Below are positions 1 through 5,328 of a stretch of 5,328 bases of DNA, piece after piece. Under the pieces are notes generated by a model that had not been told where the DNA came from, did no database searches, and was given only the letters and a program-made list of their open reading frames with translations. The stretch's first letter is position 1; each line of letters starts with the position of its first letter. Origin of the DNA: Actinomycetes bacterium (GTDB taxonomy: Bacteria; Actinomycetota; Actinomycetes; Actinomycetales; Microbacteriaceae); NCBI GenBank assembly GCA_023432305.1, contig JAEYUT010000094.1, positions 1 to 5,328 on the forward strand, written 5' to 3'. Both the position numbers and the translations under genes were made by a program.

Positions 1-38
1 CCCCCGAAACCCTCGCCGAGCGCACGAAACAGGGCGAC

Positions 39-824
39 TCACACCCACCCGAGCCGCGCGGCAACGGCATCCGCAGCGCCCGTCGGGAAGGCATCCCACC
101 CCGGCTCCAGCAGCTCGCGCGTGAGCGAGAACAGGGTCCGTGCCGCGTCCTCCACCGGCTGCGCGACAGCCGCGGCGATGCGCGCCCCCTCCTCGGGGAA
201 CTCCTGCTCGAAGCGCCGCACCGGATCGATGCCGTCCCGCACCCCCGAGTCCCACCCCGCCCGACCGCGCAGAGCGCGCACGAGATGCTGCACCGCCCAC
301 GTGCGCACGAACTCCCCCGCGTTCAGCACCTCACCGCGGCGAGCGCGACCGACCCCGATCAGCAGCTTCACGAGCACGAGCCGCACCTCGTTCGCCGGGT
401 CCGGTGCGGGCGCGGCGGCCACGCGCTCCTGCCCGGCCGCCACGAGCGCGGCGAGCGAGGCGTCGGCGTCATCCACCGCCACCGTCGCCTCGCCCACGAC
501 AGCCGCAGACAGCTCCGCCAGCTCGGCGAGAGCGAACTCGGCGACGTGCCCGTCATCCCACACCGCCACGAAACCCAGCTCGCCTTCGCGGGCGGTGAGC
601 ACCAGGCGCTCCTGGTCCGGCAGCCACGAGACGTCGGGGCGCACGGAAGCTCCGGATCCGGGCTCGATGATCGCGAAGAAGTCGTGGTCGCTCCACTCGT
701 CACGTCGCGCTGCCGCGGCCTCTGACGACGAAGACGACCCCAGCAGCACGAGCCCCGTGAGCTGCGGATGCGCGGAGACCGCGTCGGCGAGCCCCCGGCT
801 GAGCGCCTCGAAGCGGTCGCTCAC
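39..824 (-). CDS. Nucleotidyltransferase-fold protein, substrate unknown
   Basis: The 261-residue protein has an N-terminal nucleotidyltransferase-like core. LVLLGS (25-30) is followed by a serine run and then DEWSDHDFF (42-50), giving the hGS...DhD pattern with candidate metal ligands D46 and D48; E97 in VAEFAL is a possible third carboxylate. The spacing from GS to SDHD resembles aminoglycoside 6-adenylyltransferases (AadK/AadE type), but this is family-level likeness only and does not show drug resistance. Residues about 120-240 look helical, with VRLVLVKLLIGVGRARRGE and DPVRRFEQEFP as in many uncharacterised proteins that carry this domain. The start is taken as GTG at 824: it overlaps the GH13 stop as GTGA, and AGGCGG (836-831) lies 6 bases upstream. 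An ATG at 866 would add 14 Arg/Gly-rich residues lying wholly inside the GH13 gene. It is probably translationally coupled to the hydrolase. Function is unknown; a regulatory or small-molecule-modifying role is only speculation. Confidence 0.72.
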   Translation of the reverse strand: MSDRFEALSRGLADAVSAHPQLTGLVLLGSSSSSEAAAARRDEWSDHDFFAIIEPGSGASVRPDVSWLPDQERLVLTAREGELGFVAVWDDGHVAEFALAELAELSAAVVGEATVAVDDADASLAALVAAGQERVAAAPAPDPANEVRLVLVKLLIGVGRARRGEVLNAGEFVRTWAVQHLVRALRGRAGWDSGVRDGIDPVRRFEQEFPEEGARIAAAVAQPVEDAARTLFSLTRELLEPGWDAFPTGAADAVAARLGWV

Positions 825-2743
825 GCGGCACCGCCTGCGGGCACCGCCACCCCGGGAAGCACCCACGCACCGAACGCCGGGCCGTCGCCGGCCACCCGCA
901 CCACGTCGCCCGACACGGCGAGCGAGAGCTCCCCGAATGCGGCACGCGCCTCCGCCGCCCCCGGCACGAGCACCGCAGGCACCGTCACATCCACCGCAGC
1001 ACCCGACGACGCCACCACGAGCACCGACTCCTCCGCGCTCTCGCGCACGAACACGATCGTCTCGTCGTCCACATGCACCCAGCGCAGCCCGCCGTCGCCG
1101 AGGGCCGCCGCATGATCCCGACGCAGCCCCACGAGCGCGCGGTACAGCGCCATCCGCTCGACGATGTCGGGCTCACCGGAACGCGACCACGGGATGGGTG
1201 TGCGGCTCGCTTCGCCGTCCGCACCGAGCGCCGCGAACTCGTCGCCCGCGAAGACGACGGGGATGCCGGGGAGAGTCATCGAGAGCCCGACCGCGACCGG
1301 CACCACGCCGGGCTTCGCATGCGAGGCGAAGCGGCCCGTGTCGTGCGTGTCGAGCGGCTGCATGTTGCCGAGGCGCACGCGCCACGGGATGGACCCCGTG
1401 AACCGCACGACGGCGTCGGCGAAGTCGCGCGCGGTGTAGCGCGGGAACCGGGTGATCGGCTGGCCGAAGAACCACGGCTCGCTGGTGGTGTCGCCTTCCG
1501 CGGTGAGGCGCGGCTCGCCATCCACCTCACCCAGCCAGCACCACAGCGGCCGTGTGAAGCCCGGGTAGGTCATCGCCCCATGCCAGGCGTCGCCCTGCAG
1601 GTCGCCGGAGGCGTCGTTGGTGATCTCGGCGACGAGCAGCAGCTCCGGGTCGATGGCGTCCATGGTGCGTCGGATCGTCTGCCGCACCTCGGCGTTCAGG
1701 TCGATGTCGCCCATGCGTCCGGTCATGTTGGCCACGTCGATGCGCCAGCCGTCGATGCTGTACGGCGGCAGCAGCCACCGCCCCACGACCGAATCGGGGC
1801 CGTCGATGAACCGACGCCGCAGCTCCTCCGAGGTCCAGTCGAACTTCGGCAGCGTGGGCGTGCCGAGCCAGCCCACATACTCTTCGTTCTTCTCATCGAG
1901 GAAGTAGTAGAAGCTCGACTCGGGCGCCTCCGGATGCCGGTGCGCCGCCCGGAACCATTCGTGACGGTCGCCGGAATGGTTGCTCGTGAGGTCGCCGATC
2001 ACCTTCATGCCGCGCGCATGCGCTGCCTCGATGAGCCGGATGTAGGCCTCATCCCCGCCGAGCAGCTCGTCGATCTCGGTGAAGCTCGACGCGTCGTAGC
2101 GGTGGTTCGACGCGGCGGGGAACACCGGAGTCAGATACAGCACGTTGACGCCGAGGCCCTCGAGGTGGTCGAGGTGCTCGGTGATGCCGTCGAGGTCTCC
2201 CCCGTAGAACTGCTGCACGCGCCCCGGCATCACCGGATCGAGCGGCTCATCCCAGGTCGCCGGGATGGCCCACTCGGGCAGCTCCCGGTAGTCCGCGGCG
2301 TCCGAGCGCGCGAAGCGGTCGGGGAAGATCTGGTACATCACGGCGTCCGTCATCCACGACGGCGCACCGGGGGTCGCCACCAGCGCGAAATCCTGTGCGT
2401 CGAGTGTCTCGATGCGGCTGATGCCCGCCTGGTTCAGCCATTCGAAGGTGCCGTCCGCGTGCCGCATCGCCCAGCGGTAGCGCTGCACCGGGTTGCCGAT
2501 GCGCAGCTGCGCCTCCCACCAGTCCCAGCCGGCGGCGGAGCCGATGAGCGTCGCGTCGAACCAGGCCGGCTCGTGGTCGATGTCGGCGCGCACGGTCACG
2601 TGCTCGAGCGGGCCGTAGCCGTGAGGCACCCGCAGACGCACCCCCACGGTGTCGCCGAGCGCGGGTGCGGGATCGTCGACGTACAGGGGCGAGCCGTCGT
2701 GGTGCGGCAGGGCTGCGGATGCGGATGCAGGGTGGAGCGTCAT
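821..2743 (-). CDS. Cytoplasmic GH13 alpha-glucosidase / neopullulanase, MalZ-like
   Basis: This is an alpha-amylase-family (GH13) retaining hydrolase of 640 residues, expected to cut alpha-1,4 links in imported maltodextrins. Residues about 15-120 form a beta-rich N-terminal domain. The catalytic barrel runs from about 130 to 545, and a C-terminal beta domain follows. Conserved regions seen: MYQIFPDRFARS (136-147); FYGGDLDGI (179-187); YLTPVF (203-208); region I DLTSNH (251-256); region V LPKFD (298-302); region II GWRID with nucleophile D336; region III VAEIT with acid/base E373; region IV LDTHD with stabiliser D468. The YQIFPDRFARS and FYGGDLDGI blocks and the general layout resemble E. 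coli MalZ (GH13_21), with cyclomaltodextrinase/neopullulanase (GH13_20) as the alternative. No signal peptide or membrane segment is visible, so it is cytoplasmic. The ATG at 2743 follows GAGAGGA by 6 bases; no other start lies in frame before an upstream stop. All catalytic residues are present. Substrate preference cannot be read from sequence alone. Confidence 0.95.
   Translation of the reverse strand: MTLHPASASAALPHHDGSPLYVDDPAPALGDTVGVRLRVPHGYGPLEHVTVRADIDHEPAWFDATLIGSAAGWDWWEAQLRIGNPVQRYRWAMRHADGTFEWLNQAGISRIETLDAQDFALVATPGAPSWMTDAVMYQIFPDRFARSDAADYRELPEWAIPATWDEPLDPVMPGRVQQFYGGDLDGITEHLDHLEGLGVNVLYLTPVFPAASNHRYDASSFTEIDELLGGDEAYIRLIEAAHARGMKVIGDLTSNHSGDRHEWFRAAHRHPEAPESSFYYFLDEKNEEYVGWLGTPTLPKFDWTSEELRRRFIDGPDSVVGRWLLPPYSIDGWRIDVANMTGRMGDIDLNAEVRQTIRRTMDAIDPELLLVAEITNDASGDLQGDAWHGAMTYPGFTRPLWCWLGEVDGEPRLTAEGDTTSEPWFFGQPITRFPRYTARDFADAVVRFTGSIPWRVRLGNMQPLDTHDTGRFASHAKPGVVPVAVGLSMTLPGIPVVFAGDEFAALGADGEASRTPIPWSRSGEPDIVERMALYRALVGLRRDHAAALGDGGLRWVHVDDETIVFVRESAEESVLVVASSGAAVDVTVPAVLVPGAAEARAAFGELSLAVSGDVVRVAGDGPAFGAWVLPGVAVPAGGAA
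831..836 (-). promoter_or_regulatory. Likely ribosome binding site of the nucleotidyltransferase-like gene
   Basis: AGGCGG, one mismatch from AGGAGG, lies 6 bases before the GTG at 824 and inside the end of the GH13 gene. Together with the GTGA overlap it supports that GTG as the start rather than the ATG at 866. Confidence 0.5.
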
Positions 2744-2814
2744 GCTCTGTCCTCTCGGGTCACGGCGGCTCGTGCCGCCACGGTCACACGACGTGGATGC
2801 ACGGCAGTCGCCAT
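2740..2814 (-). CDS. Possible 24-codon leader ORF upstream of the GH13 gene
   Basis: A small ORF begins MATAVHPRRV and ends AVTREDRA, 24 residues with five arginines. Its ATG (2814) is preceded by TGAGGG (2827-2822) with a 7-base spacer, a good ribosome site. Its TGA overlaps the GH13 ATG as ATGA, the usual form of translational coupling. A perfect 6-bp hairpin falls inside it (about codons 12-17) and the GH13 ribosome site is in its last codons. This arrangement would suit a leader peptide whose translation opens or modulates GH13 initiation, or simply a coupling device. It has no recognisable homology to known leader peptides. In GC-rich DNA such a short open frame can arise by chance, so it remains a candidate. 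Confidence 0.4.
   Translation of the reverse strand: MATAVHPRRVTVAARAAVTREDRA
2750..2756 (-). promoter_or_regulatory. Ribosome binding site of the GH13 gene
   Basis: GAGAGGA lies 6 bases before the ATG at 2743 and decides that start. It also overlaps codons of the candidate leader ORF, so ribosomes finishing that ORF would be delivered directly to the GH13 start. Confidence 0.7.
2764..2779 (-). promoter_or_regulatory. Perfect 6-bp hairpin in the leader before the GH13 gene
   Basis: The arms GGCGGC and GCCGCC pair perfectly around a 4-base loop (ACGA on the minus strand). The stem ends 7 bases before the GAGAGGA ribosome site of the GH13 gene and lies inside the candidate leader ORF. Ribosomes translating that ORF would melt it, so it could influence initiation of the hydrolase. 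A six-pair GC stem is not rare in DNA of this composition, so the role is inferred. Confidence 0.3.
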
Positions 2815-2850
2815 GACAGAGCCCTCAGATTGTTGTTCAGTTGTGGGGAT

Positions 2851-2870
2851 GCGGGCCAGGCAGCGGCCGC
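2851..2870 (-). terminator. GC-rich hairpin directly after malG
   Basis: Three bases after the malG stop, the minus strand can fold GCGGCC against GGCCCGC with one bulged C and a 7-base loop (GCTGCCT). It contains GCGGCCGC, itself an 8-base palindrome. No T-run follows, so it is not a classical intrinsic terminator. GC-rich actinobacteria often have tail-less hairpins that attenuate transcription or protect the 3' end of upstream mRNA. It could lower expression of the hydrolase relative to the permeases. This rests on base pairing alone. Confidence 0.3.
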
Positions 2871-2873
2871 GCG

Positions 2874-3779
2874 TCACTTCACCGATCCGGCCGTCAGACC
2901 GCCCACGATGAAGCGCTGCAGCGCCAGGAACAGCGCCACGGGGATGATGGCGGCGAGCACTGCGCCCGCCGCGAAGACGCTCCAGTTGCGCGAGGTCTCC
3001 TGCGAGATGAACTGGTAGAGGCCCACGGCGAGAGTCTGGTTCTCGGGCGAGACGAGGATCACGGAGGCGATCACGAACTCGCTCATCGTGCCGAGGAAGC
3101 TCAGCAGCGCCACGACCGCGAGGATGGGCGAGACGAGCCGCAGGATGATCGTGAAGAAGATGCGCGCGTGACCGGCGCCGTCGATCTTCGCCGCCTCGTC
3201 GATCTCGGTGGGCACCGTGTTGAAGAAGCCGTACATGAGGTACGTGTTCACCCCGAGCGCACCGCCGAGATAGACCATGATGAGGCCGATCTGGGTGTTG
3301 AGGCCGATGGCCGGGAAGATGTCGCCGATCGCCGACATCAGCAGGAAGATCGCCACCATCGCCAGCAGCTGCGGGAACATCTGCACGAGCAGCAGCGTGA
3401 TGAGTCCGAAGCGCCGCCCCGTGAACCGCATCCGCGAGAACGCGTACGCGGCGAGTGCGCCGAGCAGCACCGTGCCGGCGGCGGAGGTGAGCCCGATGAG
3501 GAGCGTGTTGCCGAACCAAGCCGCGTACGGCTGCTGCGGGCGGTTGAACAGCTCGATGTAGCTGCCGATGTCGATGGTCCCGAAGAGCGTGTTCGCGGTC
3601 ACGAGGGTGCCGCCGGGGTTGAGCGACGCCGAGAGGATGTACAGCAGCGGGAACGCGCAGTAGATCACGACGACGATGCCGACGAGGTGGCGCCAACCGG
3701 TCTGCCGGAAGTAGGTGCGGAAGTCGCGCTTCTCGTCGACGATGACCGAGTTCGCCCGAGTGTGAGTCATGTGGCTCAT
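2874..3779 (-). CDS. malG: MalG-type maltose/maltodextrin ABC transporter permease
   Basis: This is the second channel subunit of the importer and would pair with the MalF product just upstream. The protein has 301 residues (E. coli MalG has 296). There are six hydrophobic segments near 32-51, 88-112, 125-147, 162-182, 212-233 and 268-290. The EAA loop is at 195-218 (EAAKIDG followed by IILRLVSP). The C-terminus GGLTAGSVK is typical of MalG proteins. The ATG at 3779 is chosen because GAGGAG at 3795-3790 lies 10 bases upstream; the next in-frame ATG (codon 4) would be 19 bases away. One base separates the malF stop from this start and the ribosome site lies inside malF, so translation is probably coupled and the two subunits made together. 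No ATPase gene is visible; a shared MsiK-like ATPase is an inference from actinobacterial biology. Confidence 0.95.
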   Translation of the reverse strand: MSHMTHTRANSVIVDEKRDFRTYFRQTGWRHLVGIVVVIYCAFPLLYILSASLNPGGTLVTANTLFGTIDIGSYIELFNRPQQPYAAWFGNTLLIGLTSAAGTVLLGALAAYAFSRMRFTGRRFGLITLLLVQMFPQLLAMVAIFLLMSAIGDIFPAIGLNTQIGLIMVYLGGALGVNTYLMYGFFNTVPTEIDEAAKIDGAGHARIFFTIILRLVSPILAVVALLSFLGTMSEFVIASVILVSPENQTLAVGLYQFISQETSRNWSVFAAGAVLAAIIPVALFLALQRFIVGGLTAGSVK

Positions 3780-3780
3780 G

Positions 3781-5328
3781 TCAGTTCAGCTCCTCGAGCG
3801 ACTTGGTGCGACGGAAGGCGATCACCGAGATCGTGCCGACGATGACGAAGATGATGATCGCGAACGCGCTCGCGAGACCGTAGTCGCGATCCGACCCGAC
3901 GAAGGCGACCTTGTAGACCATCGAGATGAGGATGTCGGTCGCGCCCACGTTGACGTCGGCGGTGATGTCGCGCGGACCGCCTCGGGTGAGCATGTAGATC
4001 AGGTTGAAGTTGTTGAAGTTGAACGCGAACGACGAGATCAGCAGCGGCGCCACCGACACCAGCAGCAGCGGCATCTTGATGAGGCGGAACGCCTGGAACG
4101 GGGTCGCGCCATCCATCTGCGCCGCCTCCGAGAGCTCTGCGGGGATCGACTGCAGCGCGCCCGTCGTCACGAGGAACATGTACGGGAAGCCGAGCCACAG
4201 GTTCACGAACAGGATGCTGAACTTGGCGAGCCATTCGTTGGTGAGCCAGGGCACTTCGGCGCCCCCGAGGAACACGACGTTGATGAAGCCGAATTCCTGG
4301 TTCATGAGGCCGCTCCACACGAGCGCCGAGAGGAACCCGGGGAACGCATACGGGAGGATCATCACGACGCGGTAGTAGGAACGGCTGCGCATCCGCGGGT
4401 CGTTGAACACGAGGGCGAGCAGGAGCCCCAGGAAGAACGTCGAGGCGACCGAGATCAGGGCGAACATGAACGTCCACACCGTCACCGCGAGGAGGGGTTC
4501 GCGGATGGTGGGCTCGCCGAAGGCGCGCGCGAAGTTCTCGAAGCCGACGTCGACCTTCCAGCCGGGCATGATCTCGGCGCCCGACTCGGAGGTGAACGCG
4601 CCGGTGCCGACGTCGCTGTACACCTCGCCGGATGCGGTGTCGACCATGACGTCGCGATCGGGTTCGTAGATGAAGCGCGACGTGTAGAGGTAGGCGGTGT
4701 TGCCGTCCTGGGTGCGGAGGGATCCGTCTTCGCCGCCCTCGGAGAGCAGCACGGTCATCTGGGTGACGCGGTTCTGGTTGGCGACGACGCCCGCGAAGTC
4801 GAGGCTGTTCCAGCCGTCGAGTCCGACGGCGCGACCGCCTTCGATGCGGGCGTCGACCTCTTCGGCGACCTCGCCGTCGCGGCCGAGCAGGGCGTCGCCT
4901 TCGGGGGTCGTGAGCAGAAGCGCGATCTCGCCGAAGCTCTCGACCACAGTCACGGGGTAGCCGGGCGAGTTCTCCACCCGCTGCTGGCTCTGCAGGATGA
5001 GCGCCTGGATGGCGTCTTCCTTGGTGGAGTTGTGGCCGGTGCCGTAGTTGGTGAAGGCGACGTAGCCCGAGTACAGCACCACGAAGATCTGGAACACCGC
5101 GAGGAAGATGAGGCCCGGCGTGAGGTATTTGGCCGGGAGTCCGCCGCGGCGGAAGTAGATGACGTTGACCGCCGCGGTGACGATCAGGATGATGCCGACG
5201 ACCACCCAGTCGCCCACGCTCGCGAGCACGAGCACGGCGTAGAGGGCGATCGCGTCGACGATCGCGAGGGCGAGGATCTTGACGAGGGCGACTTTCCAGC
5301 CCCCGGATGCCGCGGCGACCATCCGAGC
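3781..5328 (-). CDS. malF: MalF-type maltose/maltodextrin ABC transporter permease (5' end probably outside window)
   Basis: This is one of two channel-forming subunits of an ABC importer for maltose or maltodextrins in the cytoplasmic membrane. Counting from the first visible ATG (5322), 513 residues are seen, close to E. coli MalF (514). Hydrophobic segments lie near residues 13-33, 36-56, 68-90, 277-306, 317-340, 368-389, 418-446 and 483-503. A large polar loop (about 91-275) sits between segments 3 and 4, as in the MalF P2 loop that contacts the binding protein. The EAA motif that docks the ATPase is at 399-420 (EAAQMDG, then IKMP). The frame stays open upstream of the ATG (codons for A and R) and no ribosome site is visible, so the true start is likely beyond the right edge; the short N-terminus before segment 1 also suggests this. 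The stop is one base before malG. The family is clear; the exact sugar is inferred from the neighbouring GH13 gene. Confidence 0.93.
   Translation of the reverse strand, partial: ARMVAAASGGWKVALVKILALAIVDAIALYAVLVLASVGDWVVVGIILIVTAAVNVIYFRRGGLPAKYLTPGLIFLAVFQIFVVLYSGYVAFTNYGTGHNSTKEDAIQALILQSQQRVENSPGYPVTVVESFGEIALLLTTPEGDALLGRDGEVAEEVDARIEGGRAVGLDGWNSLDFAGVVANQNRVTQMTVLLSEGGEDGSLRTQDGNTAYLYTSRFIYEPDRDVMVDTASGEVYSDVGTGAFTSESGAEIMPGWKVDVGFENFARAFGEPTIREPLLAVTVWTFMFALISVASTFFLGLLLALVFNDPRMRSRSYYRVVMILPYAFPGFLSALVWSGLMNQEFGFINVVFLGGAEVPWLTNEWLAKFSILFVNLWLGFPYMFLVTTGALQSIPAELSEAAQMDGATPFQAFRLIKMPLLLVSVAPLLISSFAFNFNNFNLIYMLTRGGPRDITADVNVGATDILISMVYKVAFVGSDRDYGLASAFAIIIFVIVGTISVIAFRRTKSLEELN
3790..3795 (-). 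promoter_or_regulatory. Ribosome binding site of malG, inside malF
   Basis: GAGGAG is 10 bases before the malG ATG at 3779 and lies within the last codons of malF. It selects the first ATG over the one three codons later and supports coupled translation of the two permease subunits. Confidence 0.7.

Noticed and set aside
1..38. Possible terminator or repeat after the last gene: TCGCC/GGCGA arms (33-37 and 13-17) and CGAAAC twice (5-10 and 25-30)
   Set aside because: The stem is only 5 bp around a 15-base loop with no T-run, the repeat is 6 bases long, and the window ends before the element can be judged.
825..866. Upstream ATG at 866 as start of the nucleotidyltransferase-like gene
   Set aside because: The extra 14 residues are Arg/Gly-rich, lie wholly inside the GH13 gene, and the GTG at 824 has a better-placed ribosome site and a GTGA overlap.
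121..1401. 426-codon plus-strand open frame opposite the nucleotidyltransferase and GH13 3' end
   Set aside because: The translation is Ser/Thr/Arg/Pro-rich low-complexity sequence antisense to two supported genes, as expected of a GC-skew shadow.
2828..2846. A-rich stretch with CTGA repeated (CTGAACAACAATCTGA) as a possible LacI-type operator or promoter
   Set aside because: The repeat is direct, not inverted, and I see no -35/-10 pair or known operator consensus; it may simply be an unstructured leader upstream of a ribosome site.
1073..2911. 612-codon open frame on the plus strand opposite the GH13 gene
   Set aside because: It is a by-product of GC-rich codon use antisense to a clearly real gene; its translation is a low-complexity Arg/His/Val-rich sequence with no recognisable domain.
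2841..3845. 334-codon plus-strand open frame opposite malG
   Set aside because: It is rich in Arg, Glu, Asp and His with no domain, and lies antisense to malG, whose family is unambiguous.
1..5328. tRNA, rRNA, CRISPR array, insertion sequence or prophage features
   Set aside because: Almost all of the window is covered by four tightly packed genes; no spaced repeats, terminal inverted repeats or transposase-like proteins are visible.

Overview
The window reads as part of a maltodextrin uptake and breakdown operon from a GC-rich actinobacterium. High GC content, strong G/C preference at third codon positions, GTG/ATG starts in overlapping junctions, and MalF/MalG proteins of actinobacterial style all fit. 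A Microbacteriaceae-like host such as Microbacterium is a guess from general resemblance, not something the sequence proves. Every gene I can support lies on the minus strand, so transcription runs from the right edge to the left edge.

In order of transcription: (1) 5328-3781 is a MalF-type ABC permease subunit. It has a large extracytoplasmic loop and an EAA motif, and its frame is still open at the right edge. (2) 3779-2874 is a MalG-type permease subunit, one base after the malF stop. (3) 2873-2744 is a 130-base gap, the only real intergenic space. It holds a GC-rich hairpin just after the malG stop, an A-rich stretch, and a possible 24-codon leader ORF whose stop overlaps the next start as ATGA. 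(4) 2743-821 is a cytoplasmic GH13 alpha-glucosidase/neopullulanase most like MalZ. (5) 824-39 is a nucleotidyltransferase-fold protein of unknown substrate, starting at a GTG that overlaps the GH13 stop as GTGA. Bases 38-1 run beyond the last stop, with nothing firm in them.

The two permease subunits would form the membrane channel of a maltose/maltodextrin importer. The binding protein is probably encoded just beyond the right edge, and the ATPase is not in the window; actinobacteria commonly use a shared MsiK-type ATPase encoded elsewhere. The GH13 enzyme has no signal peptide and would cut imported maltodextrins in the cytoplasm. The nucleotidyltransferase-like gene is the odd member: it appears translationally coupled to the hydrolase but has no obvious role in sugar use.

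Most of the window is an ordinary, well-understood operon type. The parts worth a second look are the malG-GH13 gap with its candidate coupled leader ORF and hairpins, and the coupled nucleotidyltransferase.
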